A stretch of DNA of 64,000 nucleotides, taken from Azospirillum brasilense. Its GTDB lineage: Bacteria > Pseudomonadota > Alphaproteobacteria > Azospirillales > Azospirillaceae. Made by a program: the position numbers and the translations under genes. A model generated the notes under the pieces. That model was given only the letters and a program-made list of their open reading frames with translations. It did no database searches and was not told the origin of the DNA. The stretch spans positions 1 through 64,000 of the forward strand of contig NZ_QLKQ01000027.1 of assembly GCF_003349955.1 (NCBI RefSeq). The letters run 5' to 3'. Below are positions 19,881 to 29,400 of this stretch, piece by piece. Within the stretch, counting starts at the first letter, position 1. Every line of letters starts with the position of its first letter.

Positions 19881-20450
19881 ATGCCGACCGAAACCATTGC
19901 CAGCGTGGTCGCCAACGGGGGGGCGCCGTCCGTTCCGGCGATGTCCGAGCATCCCGACCGCGCCCTGCTGCTGTCGGGGGAGGAAACCGGGGAGCGGGTG
20001 GCGATCCATTGCGAGGCCACCTCCTTCGACGCGGCCACGGCCGATCTGCGCAGCGTCGCGGCGCTGCGCATCCGCGGCGGGCGCGTCTTGACCAGCCAGC
20101 GCCTGATCCTCTCCTTCTGGCCCACCGAACCGGCGGAACCCGCCCTGTCCCGTCTGCTGGCCTTCATCGGCAACCGGCCGCTGGTCGGCTATTACCTGGA
20201 TTTCACCGTGGGGCTTCTCGACCGGCTGGTGCAGCCGATGGTCGGCATGGCCCTGCCGAACCCGCGCATCGAGGTGTCCAGCCTCTATTACGGCCGCAAG
20301 GCCAAGGCGCCCGGCAAATACGCGGTCGATCTGCGGCTGGACAGCATCCTGCGCGACCTCGACCTGCCGCCGCGCGCCGGGGAGGACGCCTACGCCAGCG
20401 CGCTCGCGTCCGCCATGGTCTATCTGCGCCTGGAGCCGCCGCGGCCCTGA
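19881..20450 (+). CDS. Degenerate DnaQ-like 3'-5' exonuclease domain protein
   Basis: A 189-residue protein with a very strong ribosome site (GGAGAGGAGG). The sequence order 'VAIHCEATSFDAATADLRSV' - 'LLAFIGNRPLVGYYLDFTVG' - 'RAGEDAYASALASAMVYL' mirrors ExoI, ExoII and ExoIII of DnaQ-family exonucleases that accompany DUF294/CBS genes beside actP. However, the first catalytic Asp of D-x-E is His here (H-C-E), and the ExoIII His is not obvious. It may be inactive or act as a regulator. It follows the DUF294 gene by 44 bases. Confidence 0.72.
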   Translation: MPTETIASVVANGGAPSVPAMSEHPDRALLLSGEETGERVAIHCEATSFDAATADLRSVAALRIRGGRVLTSQRLILSFWPTEPAEPALSRLLAFIGNRPLVGYYLDFTVGLLDRLVQPMVGMALPNPRIEVSSLYYGRKAKAPGKYAVDLRLDSILRDLDLPPRAGEDAYASALASAMVYLRLEPPRP

Positions 20451-20474
20451 CGCCGCTCCTCAGGCCGTCCCCCT

Positions 20475-22184
20475 TCAGGCGGCTTTCGTCTGGGTCTTGG
20501 CGAGGGTCGGCACCGACACGACGAAGCGGGTGCCCGGCCCGCCGTCCGGCTGGCGGTCGATGGTCACCTGCGCCCCGGCCTGCTGGGCCAGCGCCCGCAC
20601 CAGAACCAGCCCCAGCCCGCTCTGGCGCTTGTCGGTCGCGCGGTTCTGGGAGGCGGACGGATCGGGCGGCAGGCCGGTGCCGTCGTCGCGCACCACCATC
20701 CGCATGCCCTCGCTCCCCTCCGGCAGCAGTTCGACCGTGATCGTGCCGGGGTGGCCGAGGGGGAAGGCGTGGAGCAGGGCGTTGGACACCAGCTCGCTGG
20801 CGATCAGCGCGAGCGGCGTGGCCTGATCGACGTCCAGGCTCCAGGGGCGGGGGGCGTTCACCGTCAGCCGCGCCCCGGTCGGGTTGGTCGAGCGGACCAG
20901 CCCGTCGCAGAGCTGGCGCAGGTAGTCGGCGAAGTCGATGCGCGCCGGCTGGTCGGAGCGGTAGAGCAGCTCCTGCATCAGGCTCATGCACTGGATGCGG
21001 CGCAGGCTCTCGTCGAAGGCGCGGCGGGCCGGCTCGTCGATGCGGGCCGCCTGAAGGCGCAACAGGCTGCAGATGACCTGAAGGTTGTTCTTCACCCGGT
21101 GCTGGACCTCCTTCAGCAGGACCTCCTTGTCGGTCACCGCCGTTTCGAGCTGGGCGTTGGTCTGTTCCAGCTCCGCCGTGCGCTGGTGGACCCGCTCCTC
21201 CAGCGTGTCGTAGGCGTGCTGGAGCGCGCTTTCCGCCTGCCGCTCCCGCCGGGCGCGTTGCAGGGCCATCCCGCCGATCACCGACACCGCGGCCAGCGCG
21301 GCCAGCGCGTAGGAGATGTAGGTCCAGAGCTGCCCGTGCCAGCGCTCCATGACGCTGCTCACCGGGATGGCGACCTCGGCGGTGACGGGCACGCTGTCCA
21401 CCCGGCGCAGCGCGGTGATCTCCGGCTCGCCGGCGGCCTCCGCCGGGGCGCTGTCGGTGGCGTCCGGCCCCTGGGTCTCGCGCAGCAGCACCGTGCCGTC
21501 GGCGCGGCGCAGGGTGATGGAGCGGGCGTAGTCGAAATCGAAGCTCTTGTAGATGTCGCGGACGTAGCGCGGCGAGACGGCGACCAGGGCGACGCCGCGG
21601 AATTGCCCCGGTGCCGCGGCCAGCGGGCGCGAGAGCAGGATCAGCGGCTCCTGGCTGTAGCGGCTGTCGTCCAGTGCGGTGATGAAGAGGTTCCCCCCCG
21701 CCGCGCTGCCGCCCGCCCGCTGGGCCAGGAAATAGTCGCGGTCAGCGACGGTCATCGCCGGGGTGGGAAAACGGCGGGTGGTCAGGACGGCGTTCCCCTC
21801 CGCGTCGAACAGCCAGATCGACACCAGATAGGGCGTGCCCCGGACCAGCGCCGCGTAGCGCTCCCAGGCCGCGCGGTCGGTGGGCAGCGGGGCGTCCGCC
21901 GGGCCGGCGAGCTGGACCGCCTGTTTCAGGATCAGGTCGCTGGTCTCCACCAGCCGGGCCGCGTGCTCGGCCACCAGCAGGCTGGCGTTGCCGGCGGTGT
22001 CCTGGGCGTGCTGCAGGGCCGCCGCCCGGTCGCGCAGCGCGAAGCTGGCCGACAGGCCGAGCGTCAGCAGCAGCGCCACCGCGCAGACCATCAGCACCAG
22101 CGCCGATCCCGGCATCCGGTAGAGCAGGGGGGAACCTTTGGATCGCAGGGCGCGCAGGGGCATGGGAAAGAGGCCGTTGAGCAT
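20475..22184 (-). CDS. Membrane sensor histidine kinase with HisKA_2/HWE-type core
   Basis: A 569-residue kinase. TM1 is about residues 22-45, a periplasmic Cache-like sensor covers about 50-280 ('ERYAALVRGTPYLVSIWLFD', 'TVADRDYFLAQRAGG'), and TM2 is about 290-310. A coiled coil follows, then 'KEVLLKEVQHRVKNNLQVICSLLRLQ', the HisKA_2 phospho-acceptor His, and an ATPase domain with 'LALIASELVSNALLHAF' and 'VRDDGTGLPP'. Start at ATG 22184 is favoured because an upstream frame overlaps the divergent mtnA start; ATG 22163 is possible. No response regulator gene is adjacent. Confidence 0.85.
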   Translation of the reverse strand: MLNGLFPMPLRALRSKGSPLLYRMPGSALVLMVCAVALLLTLGLSASFALRDRAAALQHAQDTAGNASLLVAEHAARLVETSDLILKQAVQLAGPADAPLPTDRAAWERYAALVRGTPYLVSIWLFDAEGNAVLTTRRFPTPAMTVADRDYFLAQRAGGSAAGGNLFITALDDSRYSQEPLILLSRPLAAAPGQFRGVALVAVSPRYVRDIYKSFDFDYARSITLRRADGTVLLRETQGPDATDSAPAEAAGEPEITALRRVDSVPVTAEVAIPVSSVMERWHGQLWTYISYALAALAAVSVIGGMALQRARRERQAESALQHAYDTLEERVHQRTAELEQTNAQLETAVTDKEVLLKEVQHRVKNNLQVICSLLRLQAARIDEPARRAFDESLRRIQCMSLMQELLYRSDQPARIDFADYLRQLCDGLVRSTNPTGARLTVNAPRPWSLDVDQATPLALIASELVSNALLHAFPLGHPGTITVELLPEGSEGMRMVVRDDGTGLPPDPSASQNRATDKRQSGLGLVLVRALAQQAGAQVTIDRQPDGGPGTRFVVSVPTLAKTQTKAA

Positions 22185-22329
22185 CGAAGGTCGTGGCTTT
22201 CGTGGCGGACCAACACTTTTTTGCAGGCTCCTGTTCCCTGGGTACGCCCGTTGAACCGCGCCGCGCCACCCCCTATTGTCGCGCCGGGCCGAAAGGCCGA
22301 AGCGGCATCGAGCGCGGGGAGTATGGCGT

Positions 22330-23439
22330 ATGAGGATCGACGGCACGGCCTACCGGACCATCTGGCCGGCGCAGGACGGCTGGGCGGTGGAGATCATCGA
22401 CCAGACGCGGATGCCCCATGATTTCGCCGTCGCGCGGCTGACCAGCCTGGAGGAGGCCGCCCACGCCATCCGCGCCATGCTGGTGCGCGGGGCGCCGCTG
22501 ATCGGGGCGACCGCCGCCTACGGCGTCGCGCTGGCCATGCGGGCCGACCCGTCCGACGCGGCGCTGGAGGCGGCCCATGCCCGGCTGCTCGCCACCCGTC
22601 CGACCGCGGTCAACCTGCGCTGGGCGCTGGAGCGGATGCGCGCCCGTCTGGCGCCGCTGCCGCCCGCCGCCCGCGCCGCGGCCGCCTACGCCGAGGCCGC
22701 CGCCGTCTGCGACGAGGACGTCGCGATCAACTGCGCCATCGGGGAGCATGGCGCCGCCCTGATCCGCGAGGCCGCCCGCCGCAAGGCGCCGGGGGAGCCG
22801 GTGAACGTGCTGACCCACTGCAACGCCGGCTGGCTCGCCACCGTCGATTGGGGGACCGCGCTGGCCCCGGTCTATGTCGCCTTCGAGGAGGGCATCCGCC
22901 TGCATGTCTGGGTGGACGAGACGCGCCCGCGCAACCAGGGCGCCAGCCTGACCGCCTGGGAGCTGAACCGCCACGGCGTGCCCCACACGGTGGTGGTCGA
23001 CAACACCGGCGGCCACCTGATGCAGCACGGCAGGGTCGACCTGTGCATCGTCGGCACCGACCGCACCACGGCGACCGGCGACGTCTGCAACAAGATCGGA
23101 ACCTACCTGAAGGCCTTGGCCGCCCACGACAACGGTGTGCCCTTCTACGTCGCGCTGCCCTCGCCGACCATCGACTGGGGCATGGCCGACGGGGTGAGGG
23201 AAATCCCCATCGAGGAGCGCGACGCCCGCGAGGTGACCGAGCTGACCGGCATCACCGCCGATGGACGGATCGAAACCATCCGCGTCACCCCGGCCGGCAG
23301 CCCGGCGGTCAATTACGGCTTCGACGTCACCCCGGCCCGTCTGGTCACCGGCTTGGTGACCGAGCGCGGCGTCTGCCCGGCGAGCCGCGAGGGGCTGCTG
23401 GGCCTGTTCCCGGAGCAGGGCGGCGGCGCGGCGCGCTGA
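22330..23439 (+). CDS. mtnA: S-methyl-5-thioribose-1-phosphate isomerase MtnA
   Basis: A 369-residue aldose-ketose isomerase of methionine salvage, converting methylthioribose-1-P to methylthioribulose-1-P. Signatures include '[20 protein letters not shown]', '[20 protein letters not shown]' with the catalytic Cys, '[18 protein letters not shown]', '[11 protein letters not shown]' and '[18 protein letters not shown]' with the catalytic Asp. GGGGAG lies 10 bases upstream of the ATG. No other mtn gene is in the window. Confidence 0.96.
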   Translation: MRIDGTAYRTIWPAQDGWAVEIIDQTRMPHDFAVARLTSLEEAAHAIRAMLVRGAPLIGATAAYGVALAMRADPSDAALEAAHARLLATRPTAVNLRWALERMRARLAPLPPAARAAAAYAEAAAVCDEDVAINCAIGEHGAALIREAARRKAPGEPVNVLTHCNAGWLATVDWGTALAPVYVAFEEGIRLHVWVDETRPRNQGASLTAWELNRHGVPHTVVVDNTGGHLMQHGRVDLCIVGTDRTTATGDVCNKIGTYLKALAAHDNGVPFYVALPSPTIDWGMADGVREIPIEERDAREVTELTGITADGRIETIRVTPAGSPAVNYGFDVTPARLVTGLVTERGVCPASREGLLGLFPEQGGGAAR

Positions 23440-23461
23440 CGCCCTCGTTCCGAAAAGCCGC

Positions 23462-23923
23462 CTACGCCGCGGCGACGACGAGCAGGGCGATGGTCAGCGC
23501 CACCGCGTCCTCGATCAGCGCCGCCGGCCGGTCGCGGCCGAAGGCGGCGGCCAAGCGCCGGCGCGCCTCATAGAACAGGAGCGTGCCGGCGCCCGCGCCC
23601 AGCCCGCCGGCGATCAGGCCGGGAACCCACGCGCCCGCGTTCGCGCCGATGGCCGCACCCGCGATGGCGCCGCCGGCGATGCGGCTGGCGAAGGGGAAGG
23701 GGAGCTTGCGGCTGGGGGTGGTCGGCAGCTTGTCGGTGACCAGCTCCCCCAGGGCCATGGCGGTGAAGACCCAGGGCGAGACCGGGTGGCCGAGGAAGAA
23801 CAGCCAGCTTCCCGACAGGTCGAGCCAACCGCCGTAGGCGGCCCAGGAGACCGCCGCCGGACCCAGCAGGGTGCGCGAACCGGACACGGCGCCGATCAGC
23901 GCGGCGAGCAACAGGACGGTCAT
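23462..23923 (-). CDS. DUF4126-type small membrane protein
   Basis: A 153-residue protein with four to five hydrophobic segments, starting 'MTVLLLAALIGAVSGSRTLLG'. It contains 'ALGELVTDKLPTTPSRKLPFPFASRIAGGAIAG', typical of DUF4126 proteins (given as landmark, residues about 57-90). Function unknown. It lies 13 bases downstream of the aldehyde dehydrogenase gene on the same strand, so it may be co-transcribed with it. Confidence 0.82.
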   Translation of the reverse strand: MTVLLLAALIGAVSGSRTLLGPAAVSWAAYGGWLDLSGSWLFFLGHPVSPWVFTAMALGELVTDKLPTTPSRKLPFPFASRIAGGAIAGAAIGANAGAWVPGLIAGGLGAGAGTLLFYEARRRLAAAFGRDRPAALIEDAVALTIALLVVAAA

Positions 23924-23936
23924 CGGGGGCTCCGCG

Positions 23937-25409
23937 TCAATCGGTCGAACGGTTGCGAAGACGGTGGATCAGGGTCCGGACCGCCCCGGCGCGACCGCCG
24001 GGACCGCCGTGGAGCAGGCGGATCGCCGCCAGCATCAGCGCCGCGTCGCCGTCGCGCGGCGGGTCGGTGTGGAAAAGCCGCCGGCCGCGCCGCACCGAGA
24101 CGGCCTTCACCCGAGTCATCTCCAGCAGCCCTTCGGCGCCGCGCGTGACGCCCCAGCCGCTGGCGCGCCGTCCGCCAAAGGGCAGGCGGGGGTCGGCGGT
24201 CGGCACGATCAGGTCGTTGACCGTCACCGTCCCGGCGTCCAGCCGCCCGGCCAGCGCGCAGGCCGCCTCCTCCGGCCCGAAGACCGAGGCGCCGAGCGCG
24301 TAGGGGCTCTGCGCGGCGGCCTCCAGCGCCTCCGCCATGTCGCGGACCGGCACCAGCGACAGGATGGGGGCGAACAGCTCCTCGCGCAGCAGCGCCATGC
24401 CCGGCCGCGCGTCGGCCACGATCAGCGGCGCCATCGCCGGGTCGGCGTCCTCGGGCAGCGGACCGAGCGGGCGTGCGCCTTCCGCCATCGCCGCGCGGAC
24501 CAGCCCGGTCAGCCGCCGCCGCACCGGCAGGGGCACCGCCGCCGGCGGGATCGCCGCCACGCAGGCGGTCAGGGCACCCTCCAGCTCGGTCGCCAGGGCG
24601 CGCGGCACGAAGACCCGGCGCGGCGCGATGCAGGTGGCGGAGCCGTTCAGGCGCAGGCCGAAGGCCAGAGCGCGGGCGACCGTGCCGAGGTCGGCCCCCG
24701 GCAGGACGAACACCGCGTCGTTCCCCGACAATTCCATGGTTGAGGGCACCAGCCCGTCGGCGAGCTGGCGGGCCACCGCCCGGCCGGTGGCGGCCGATCC
24801 GGTCAGCACCAGCTTGTCGATGCCGGCGGCGATCGCGTCGGACACCGCGTCGGGGGACTCGTCCAGAAGCTGGAACAGGCCGTCCGGCAGGCCGGCCTCG
24901 GCCAGCCAGTCGGCCAGCCGCTCCATCGGCGCCGAGCAGCCGGGCGCCGGCTTGATCAGCACCGTGTTCCCGGCGGTCAGCGCCTGGAGCGCCTGCACCC
25001 CCGGCAACAGCAGCGGGTAGTTGGACGGGCCGACGATCAGGACGGTGCCGAACGGCTCCCGCCGCACCTCCGCCGCGACGCCGAACAGCCAGACCGGACG
25101 GCCGCGCGCTCCCAGGCGTCGCGGCGCCAGCAGCGCGGCGGCCTCGCGTTCCAGGAAACGGCAGGCCTCGGCCAGCGGCAAAACCTCCGCGCTCAGGCTC
25201 TCGGCGGCGCTGCGTCCGGGGCGGGTCGCCAGCGTTCGCACAAGCTCCTCCGCATCCGCCGCGATGCGGCGGCGGACGGTGCGGATGATGGACAGTCTTT
25301 CGCCTGTATTGCCGCCGGCCCACGCCGCGCGCGCAGATGAAAATGGATCGCCGCTCCCGCTTGTCCAAGGGGCTACACCTGGAGAGGTGGCATTGTGGCT
25401 GTGATCCAT
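23937..25409 (-). CDS. Aldehyde dehydrogenase, carotenoid-locus type
   Basis: A 490-residue NAD(P)-dependent aldehyde dehydrogenase. Motifs: 'VLIVGPSNYPLLLPGVQALQ', 'LTGSAATGRAVARQLA', catalytic Glu in 'TMELSGNDAVFVLPGA', catalytic Cys in 'NGSATCIAPRRVFVP', and C-terminal 'ADPRLPFGGRRASGWG'. It is divergent from, and head-to-head with, the carotenoid desaturase genes. In staphyloxanthin-type pathways such an enzyme oxidises the carotenoid aldehyde to the acid; that role here is inferred from position. The ATG at 25409 overlaps an alternative GTG start of the next gene on the other strand. Confidence 0.88.
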   Translation of the reverse strand: MDHSHNATSPGVAPWTSGSGDPFSSARAAWAGGNTGERLSIIRTVRRRIAADAEELVRTLATRPGRSAAESLSAEVLPLAEACRFLEREAAALLAPRRLGARGRPVWLFGVAAEVRREPFGTVLIVGPSNYPLLLPGVQALQALTAGNTVLIKPAPGCSAPMERLADWLAEAGLPDGLFQLLDESPDAVSDAIAAGIDKLVLTGSAATGRAVARQLADGLVPSTMELSGNDAVFVLPGADLGTVARALAFGLRLNGSATCIAPRRVFVPRALATELEGALTACVAAIPPAAVPLPVRRRLTGLVRAAMAEGARPLGPLPEDADPAMAPLIVADARPGMALLREELFAPILSLVPVRDMAEALEAAAQSPYALGASVFGPEEAACALAGRLDAGTVTVNDLIVPTADPRLPFGGRRASGWGVTRGAEGLLEMTRVKAVSVRRGRRLFHTDPPRDGDAALMLAAIRLLHGGPGGRAGAVRTLIHRLRNRSTD

Positions 25410-25472
25410 TCCCGGTCCATGTTCGTAACTGCCTTCACACAAGTCGGCAGCTTGGGAGCGTTTGGCAAGCGG

Positions 25473-27026
25473 ATGGAACGGCAAGTCGTGATCATTGGCG
25501 CTGGGCCCGGTGGATTGGCATCCGCGATGCTCCTGGCGCTCACCGGGGCGAAGGTCACCGTGCTGGAACGGCAGGACCGCGTCGGCGGCCGGTCGGCCGG
25601 CTTCGCGCTCGACGGGTACCGCTTCGACAGCGGCCCGACCTTCTTCCTCTATCCCCGCATCCTGGAGGAGATCTTCGAGGCCTGCGGGCGCCGCCTGTCG
25701 GACGAGGTCGATCTGATCCGCCTCGACCCGCTCTACCGGCTGGTCTTCGAGGCCGGCGGGGAGCTGCGGGTCCACGCCGAGATGAAGGCGCTGATGGCGG
25801 AGATCGCGCGCCTCAACCCGCGCGACGCCCAGGGGCTGCCGCGCTTCCTGGCCGACAACCGGGCGAAGATGGAGCTGTTCCGCCCGATCCTGGAGACCGA
25901 CTTCTCCAGCCCCTGGGCGCTGGCCTCGCTGCCGATGCTGAAGGCGCTGGGACGGCTCTCGCCGCAGCGTTCGGTCGACCGCGACCTGTCCCGTTACTTC
26001 CAGGACCCGCGCGTCCGCCTCGCTTTTTCCTTCCAGAGCAAGTATCTGGGCATGTCGCCCTTCCGCTGCCCCAGCCTGTTCACCATTCTCTCCTTCCTGG
26101 AGCACGAGCACGGGGTCTTCCACCCGCGCGGCGGCACTGAGGCGGTGATGGAGGCGATGCGGCGGGTGGCCGAAAGCCTCGGCGTCACCGTGCGGCTGAA
26201 CGAGACGGTGCGCCACATCCGCTTCCAGGGCCGCCGCGCCGTCGGGGTGCGGACGGAGGCCGGCGAGTATCCGGCCGACGCGCTGGTCATCAACGCCGAC
26301 TTCGCCCGCGCGATGACCACGCTGGTGCCCGACGACCTGCGCCGCCGCTGGACCGACGCCCGCATCGCCACCAAGAAATTCTCCTGCTCCACCTTCATGC
26401 TCTATCTCGGGATCGAAGGGCGGATGGAGGGGCTGGACCACCACACCGTCTATCTGGCGGAGGATTACGCCCGCAACCTCGCCGAGATCGAGGACGGCCG
26501 CGAGATGCCGCGCCGCCCATCGATCTACGTGCAGAACGCCTGCGTCACCGACCCGGACTTGGCTCCGCCCGGCGGCAGCACCCTCTACATCCTGGTGCCG
26601 GTCGGCCACCAGCGCGGCCACATCGACTGGGCGGCCGAGGCGCCGCGCTACCGCCGCCTCGTGCTCGACCGGCTGGCCGGCTTCGGGCTGACCGACCTGG
26701 AGCGGCGCATCCGGGTGGAGCGGGTGGTGACGCCGGCCGACTGGGACCGCCAGTTCGCGGTGCACCGCGGCGCCACCTTCAATCTGGCGCACAGCCTCGA
26801 CCAGATGCTCCACCTGCGTCCGCACAACCGGTTCGAGGATCTGGACGGCGTCTATCTGGTGGGCGGCGGCACCCATCCCGGCAGTGGCCTGCCGGTGATC
26901 TTCGAAGGCGCGCGCATCACGTCGCGGCTGCTGGCCTCGGAGCTGGGGCTGCCGACGCCCTGGCGCAGCGAAACCATGGGACTGTCCGGCCTGCCCAAGC
27001 GGGCCGTAGCGGGGGGATTGGCATGA
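25473..27026 (+). CDS. CrtP/CrtN-like carotenoid desaturase or oxidase (phytoene desaturase family)
   Basis: A 517-residue FAD protein starting 'MERQVVIIGAGPGGLASAML', the dinucleotide-binding motif, followed by 'VTVLERQDRVGGRSAGFALDGYRFDSGPTFF' region and a C-terminal FAD site 'DLDGVYLVGGGTHPGSGLPV'. It belongs to the CrtI/CrtN/CrtP flavoenzymes acting on carotenoid backbones at the membrane. In C30 loci one paralogue desaturates and the other oxidises terminal methyls; which is which cannot be set by eye. A GTG at 25395 with GGAGAGG seven bases upstream would add 26 residues and overlap the divergent gene. ATGA overlap with the next gene. Confidence 0.85.
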   Translation: MERQVVIIGAGPGGLASAMLLALTGAKVTVLERQDRVGGRSAGFALDGYRFDSGPTFFLYPRILEEIFEACGRRLSDEVDLIRLDPLYRLVFEAGGELRVHAEMKALMAEIARLNPRDAQGLPRFLADNRAKMELFRPILETDFSSPWALASLPMLKALGRLSPQRSVDRDLSRYFQDPRVRLAFSFQSKYLGMSPFRCPSLFTILSFLEHEHGVFHPRGGTEAVMEAMRRVAESLGVTVRLNETVRHIRFQGRRAVGVRTEAGEYPADALVINADFARAMTTLVPDDLRRRWTDARIATKKFSCSTFMLYLGIEGRMEGLDHHTVYLAEDYARNLAEIEDGREMPRRPSIYVQNACVTDPDLAPPGGSTLYILVPVGHQRGHIDWAAEAPRYRRLVLDRLAGFGLTDLERRIRVERVVTPADWDRQFAVHRGATFNLAHSLDQMLHLRPHNRFEDLDGVYLVGGGTHPGSGLPVIFEGARITSRLLASELGLPTPWRSETMGLSGLPKRAVAGGLA

Positions 27027-28564
27027 CGGATCGGATCGCGGTGATCGGCGGCGGCCTGGGCGGGCTGGCGTCGGCGGTGGTTCTGGCGGCGCGCGGCCAC
27101 AAGGTGGTGCTTCTGGAGAAGAACGGCTGGGTCGGCGGCAAGGCGGCGGTTCTGGAGGAGGGCGGCTTCCGCTTCGACATGGGGCCGACCATCCTGACGG
27201 TGCCGCGCGTCCTGCGCCGCATCCTGGCGGAGGCCGGCTGCGACCTCGACCGCGAGCTGGAGCTGGTCCGGCTGGAGCCGCAATGGCGCTGCTTCTTCGA
27301 CGACGGCACGGTGCTGGACCTGTCGGAGAACATCGGCGCGATGGCCGCGGAGCTTGACCGGCTGACCCCCGGCCGCGGCGCCGGGGAGGGCTACCGCCGC
27401 TTCCAGGCCTTGTCGGAGCGTCTGCACGGCATCTCCGAACGCTTCTTCTTCTGGAAGTCGGTGGAGGATCTTGGCGACACGCTGAAGCTCCGCGACAGCA
27501 TGAACGCCGGCACCCTGTCGGACGTGCTGGCGCTGCGCATGGGCAGCACGGTGGCCGGCACCATCCGCAGCCACGTCCCCGACGCGCGCGCCGCCCAGAT
27601 GCTCGACCATTTCACCCAGTATGTCGGCTCGTCCCCCTACGGCTCCCCGGCGGTGCTCTGCGCCATCGCCCACATGCAGACCAACGACGGCGTCTGGTAC
27701 CCGATGGGCGGCACCCGCGCCGTTCCGCTGGCGCTGGAGCGGGTGGCCCGGCGCCTCGGCGTCGAGATCCGCACCGGCACCGGCGTGCGCCGGCTGGAGG
27801 TGACCGGCAAGCGCGTCACCGCCGTCGAGACCGAGGGCGGGGAGCGCATCCCGGTGTCGGCGGTGGTCTCCAACATGGATTCCGTCCGCACCTACGAGGA
27901 ACTGGTGGGCGGCGCCCCGGCCAAGCGCTTCCGCAAGCGCCGCCGCTACGAGCCGGCCTGCTCGGGCGTGGTCTTCTATCTCGGGCTCGACCGCGGCTAC
28001 GAGCATCTGCTGCACCACGACTTCGTCTTCTCCCGCGATCCGGCCGAGGAGTTCGACTGGATCTACCGCCGCGGGGAGCCGGCGCCCGACCCGACCTGCT
28101 ACATCGCCGCCCCCGCCCGCACCGAGCCCGGCGTGGCGCCGCCGGGGGGCGAGGCGCTCTACGTCCTGGTCCACACCCCCTACCTGCGGCCGCACCACGA
28201 CTGGTCGCGGATGCTGCCGGACTACCGCCGCGTGGTCTTCGACAAGCTGAAGCGCACCGCCGGCATGGTCGACCTGGAAGAGCGCATCCGCGTCGAGCGC
28301 GTCCTGACCCCGCAGGACATCCACGACCGCTACCGCGTTCTGAACGGCGCCATCTATGGGTTGGCCAGCCACGGCCGCTTCATGGGCGCCTTCAAGCCGG
28401 GCAACCGTTCGCGCGACGTGGAGGGGCTGTATCTGGCCGGCGGGGCCGCCCATCCGGGACCCGGCATGCCGATGGTGCTGATGTCCGGCTGGATCGCCGC
28501 CGATAGCCTGGACCAGGACCTGCGGAGCGGAGCGCGCGACGGCGACCTGCGCGCCGTCGCCTGA
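27023..28564 (+). CDS. CrtN-like carotenoid desaturase (phytoene desaturase family)
   Basis: A 513-residue FAD-dependent desaturase, paralogue of the preceding gene. FAD motif 'IAVIGGGLGGLASAVVLAAR', then 'EKNGWVGGKAAVLEEGGFRF', 'MGPTILTVPRVLRRIL', 'GVWYPMGGTRAVPLALERVA' and C-terminal 'EGLYLAGGAAHPGPGMPMVL', all typical of CrtN/CrtI. It is translationally coupled to the gene before it through ATGA. With no phytoene synthase or CrtM in the locus, the substrate may be squalene or dehydrosqualene made elsewhere; this is inferred. Confidence 0.87.
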   Translation: MTDRIAVIGGGLGGLASAVVLAARGHKVVLLEKNGWVGGKAAVLEEGGFRFDMGPTILTVPRVLRRILAEAGCDLDRELELVRLEPQWRCFFDDGTVLDLSENIGAMAAELDRLTPGRGAGEGYRRFQALSERLHGISERFFFWKSVEDLGDTLKLRDSMNAGTLSDVLALRMGSTVAGTIRSHVPDARAAQMLDHFTQYVGSSPYGSPAVLCAIAHMQTNDGVWYPMGGTRAVPLALERVARRLGVEIRTGTGVRRLEVTGKRVTAVETEGGERIPVSAVVSNMDSVRTYEELVGGAPAKRFRKRRRYEPACSGVVFYLGLDRGYEHLLHHDFVFSRDPAEEFDWIYRRGEPAPDPTCYIAAPARTEPGVAPPGGEALYVLVHTPYLRPHHDWSRMLPDYRRVVFDKLKRTAGMVDLEERIRVERVLTPQDIHDRYRVLNGAIYGLASHGRFMGAFKPGNRSRDVEGLYLAGGAAHPGPGMPMVLMSGWIAADSLDQDLRSGARDGDLRAVA

Positions 28565-28578
28565 CGGGCGGGCCGGGC

Positions 28579-29400
28579 ATGGGAGACGACGGGTTGAGGG
28601 ACGATCCGGTCGCGCTGCGCTCACCGGCGCTCTGCCGCTTCTTCGGCGCCGTCATGGCGCGGCGGATGCGACGCGACTTCCACGCGCTGCGGCTGGCCCG
28701 GCCGGGCTGGCCGGACCTGCCGGCGGACCGGCCGGTGATCGTCTGCCTGAACCACCCGTCCTGGTGGGACCCCGCCTTGCTGATCGTGATGGGGACGACC
28801 CGCTACCGCGACCGGCCGGGCTACGGCCCCATCGACGCGGCGATGCTGCGCCGTTACCGCTTCATGGCCCGCATCGGCCTGTTCGGGGTCGAGCCGGGCC
28901 GGGCCGGGGCCGCCGCCTTCCTGCGCCACGGCCGAAACATCCTGGCCGACCGGCGCTCCATGCTGTGGATCACCGCCGAGGGCGCCTTCACCGACCCGCG
29001 CCGCCGCCCGGTCCACCTGCGGCCGGGCATCGCCCATCTGGTGCGCCGCGCGCCGGAGGCTGTGGTGGTGCCGCTCGCCGTGGAATACCCGTTCTGGGAC
29101 GAGAGCACGCCGGAGGCGCTGGCCCGCTTCGGCGAGCCCGTGGATGCCTCCGCCTTCGCCGGCCAGCCGGTGCCGGAGATCGCCACCGCGCTGGAACATC
29201 GGTTGGAGGCGGTGATGGACGCGCTGGCGCTCGACGCGCAGAGCCGCGACCCGGCGCGCTTCCGGACGCTGATCGACGGTTCGGCGGGGGTCGGCGGCGT
29301 CTACGACCTGTGGCGCCGGGCGCGGGCCTGGGCCGTCGGGCAGCGCTTCACCCCCGCGCATGGTGACGCATCCCACAAGGAAGAGGTTCCCCGCCGATGA
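28579..29400 (+). CDS. PlsC-like acyltransferase of the carotenoid locus
   Basis: A 273-residue 1-acyl-glycerol-phosphate acyltransferase-type protein. The catalytic NHx4D motif is 'NHPSWWD' near residue 55; 'WITAEGAFTDP' corresponds to the substrate-binding block (usually F-P-E-G, here T-A-E-G), and 'VVVPLAVEYPFW' follows. In a glyco-carotenoid pathway such an enzyme would acylate the sugar (CrtO-like role). It is coupled to the glycosyltransferase by an ATGA overlap. Role inferred from context. Confidence 0.82.
   Translation: MGDDGLRDDPVALRSPALCRFFGAVMARRMRRDFHALRLARPGWPDLPADRPVIVCLNHPSWWDPALLIVMGTTRYRDRPGYGPIDAAMLRRYRFMARIGLFGVEPGRAGAAAFLRHGRNILADRRSMLWITAEGAFTDPRRRPVHLRPGIAHLVRRAPEAVVVPLAVEYPFWDESTPEALARFGEPVDASAFAGQPVPEIATALEHRLEAVMDALALDAQSRDPARFRTLIDGSAGVGGVYDLWRRARAWAVGQRFTPAHGDASHKEEVPRR

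Noticed and set aside
22185-22329. SAM riboswitch or other leader RNA before mtnA
   Set aside because: I looked for the conserved elements of the SAM classes and found none; the gap is short and also serves the divergent kinase.
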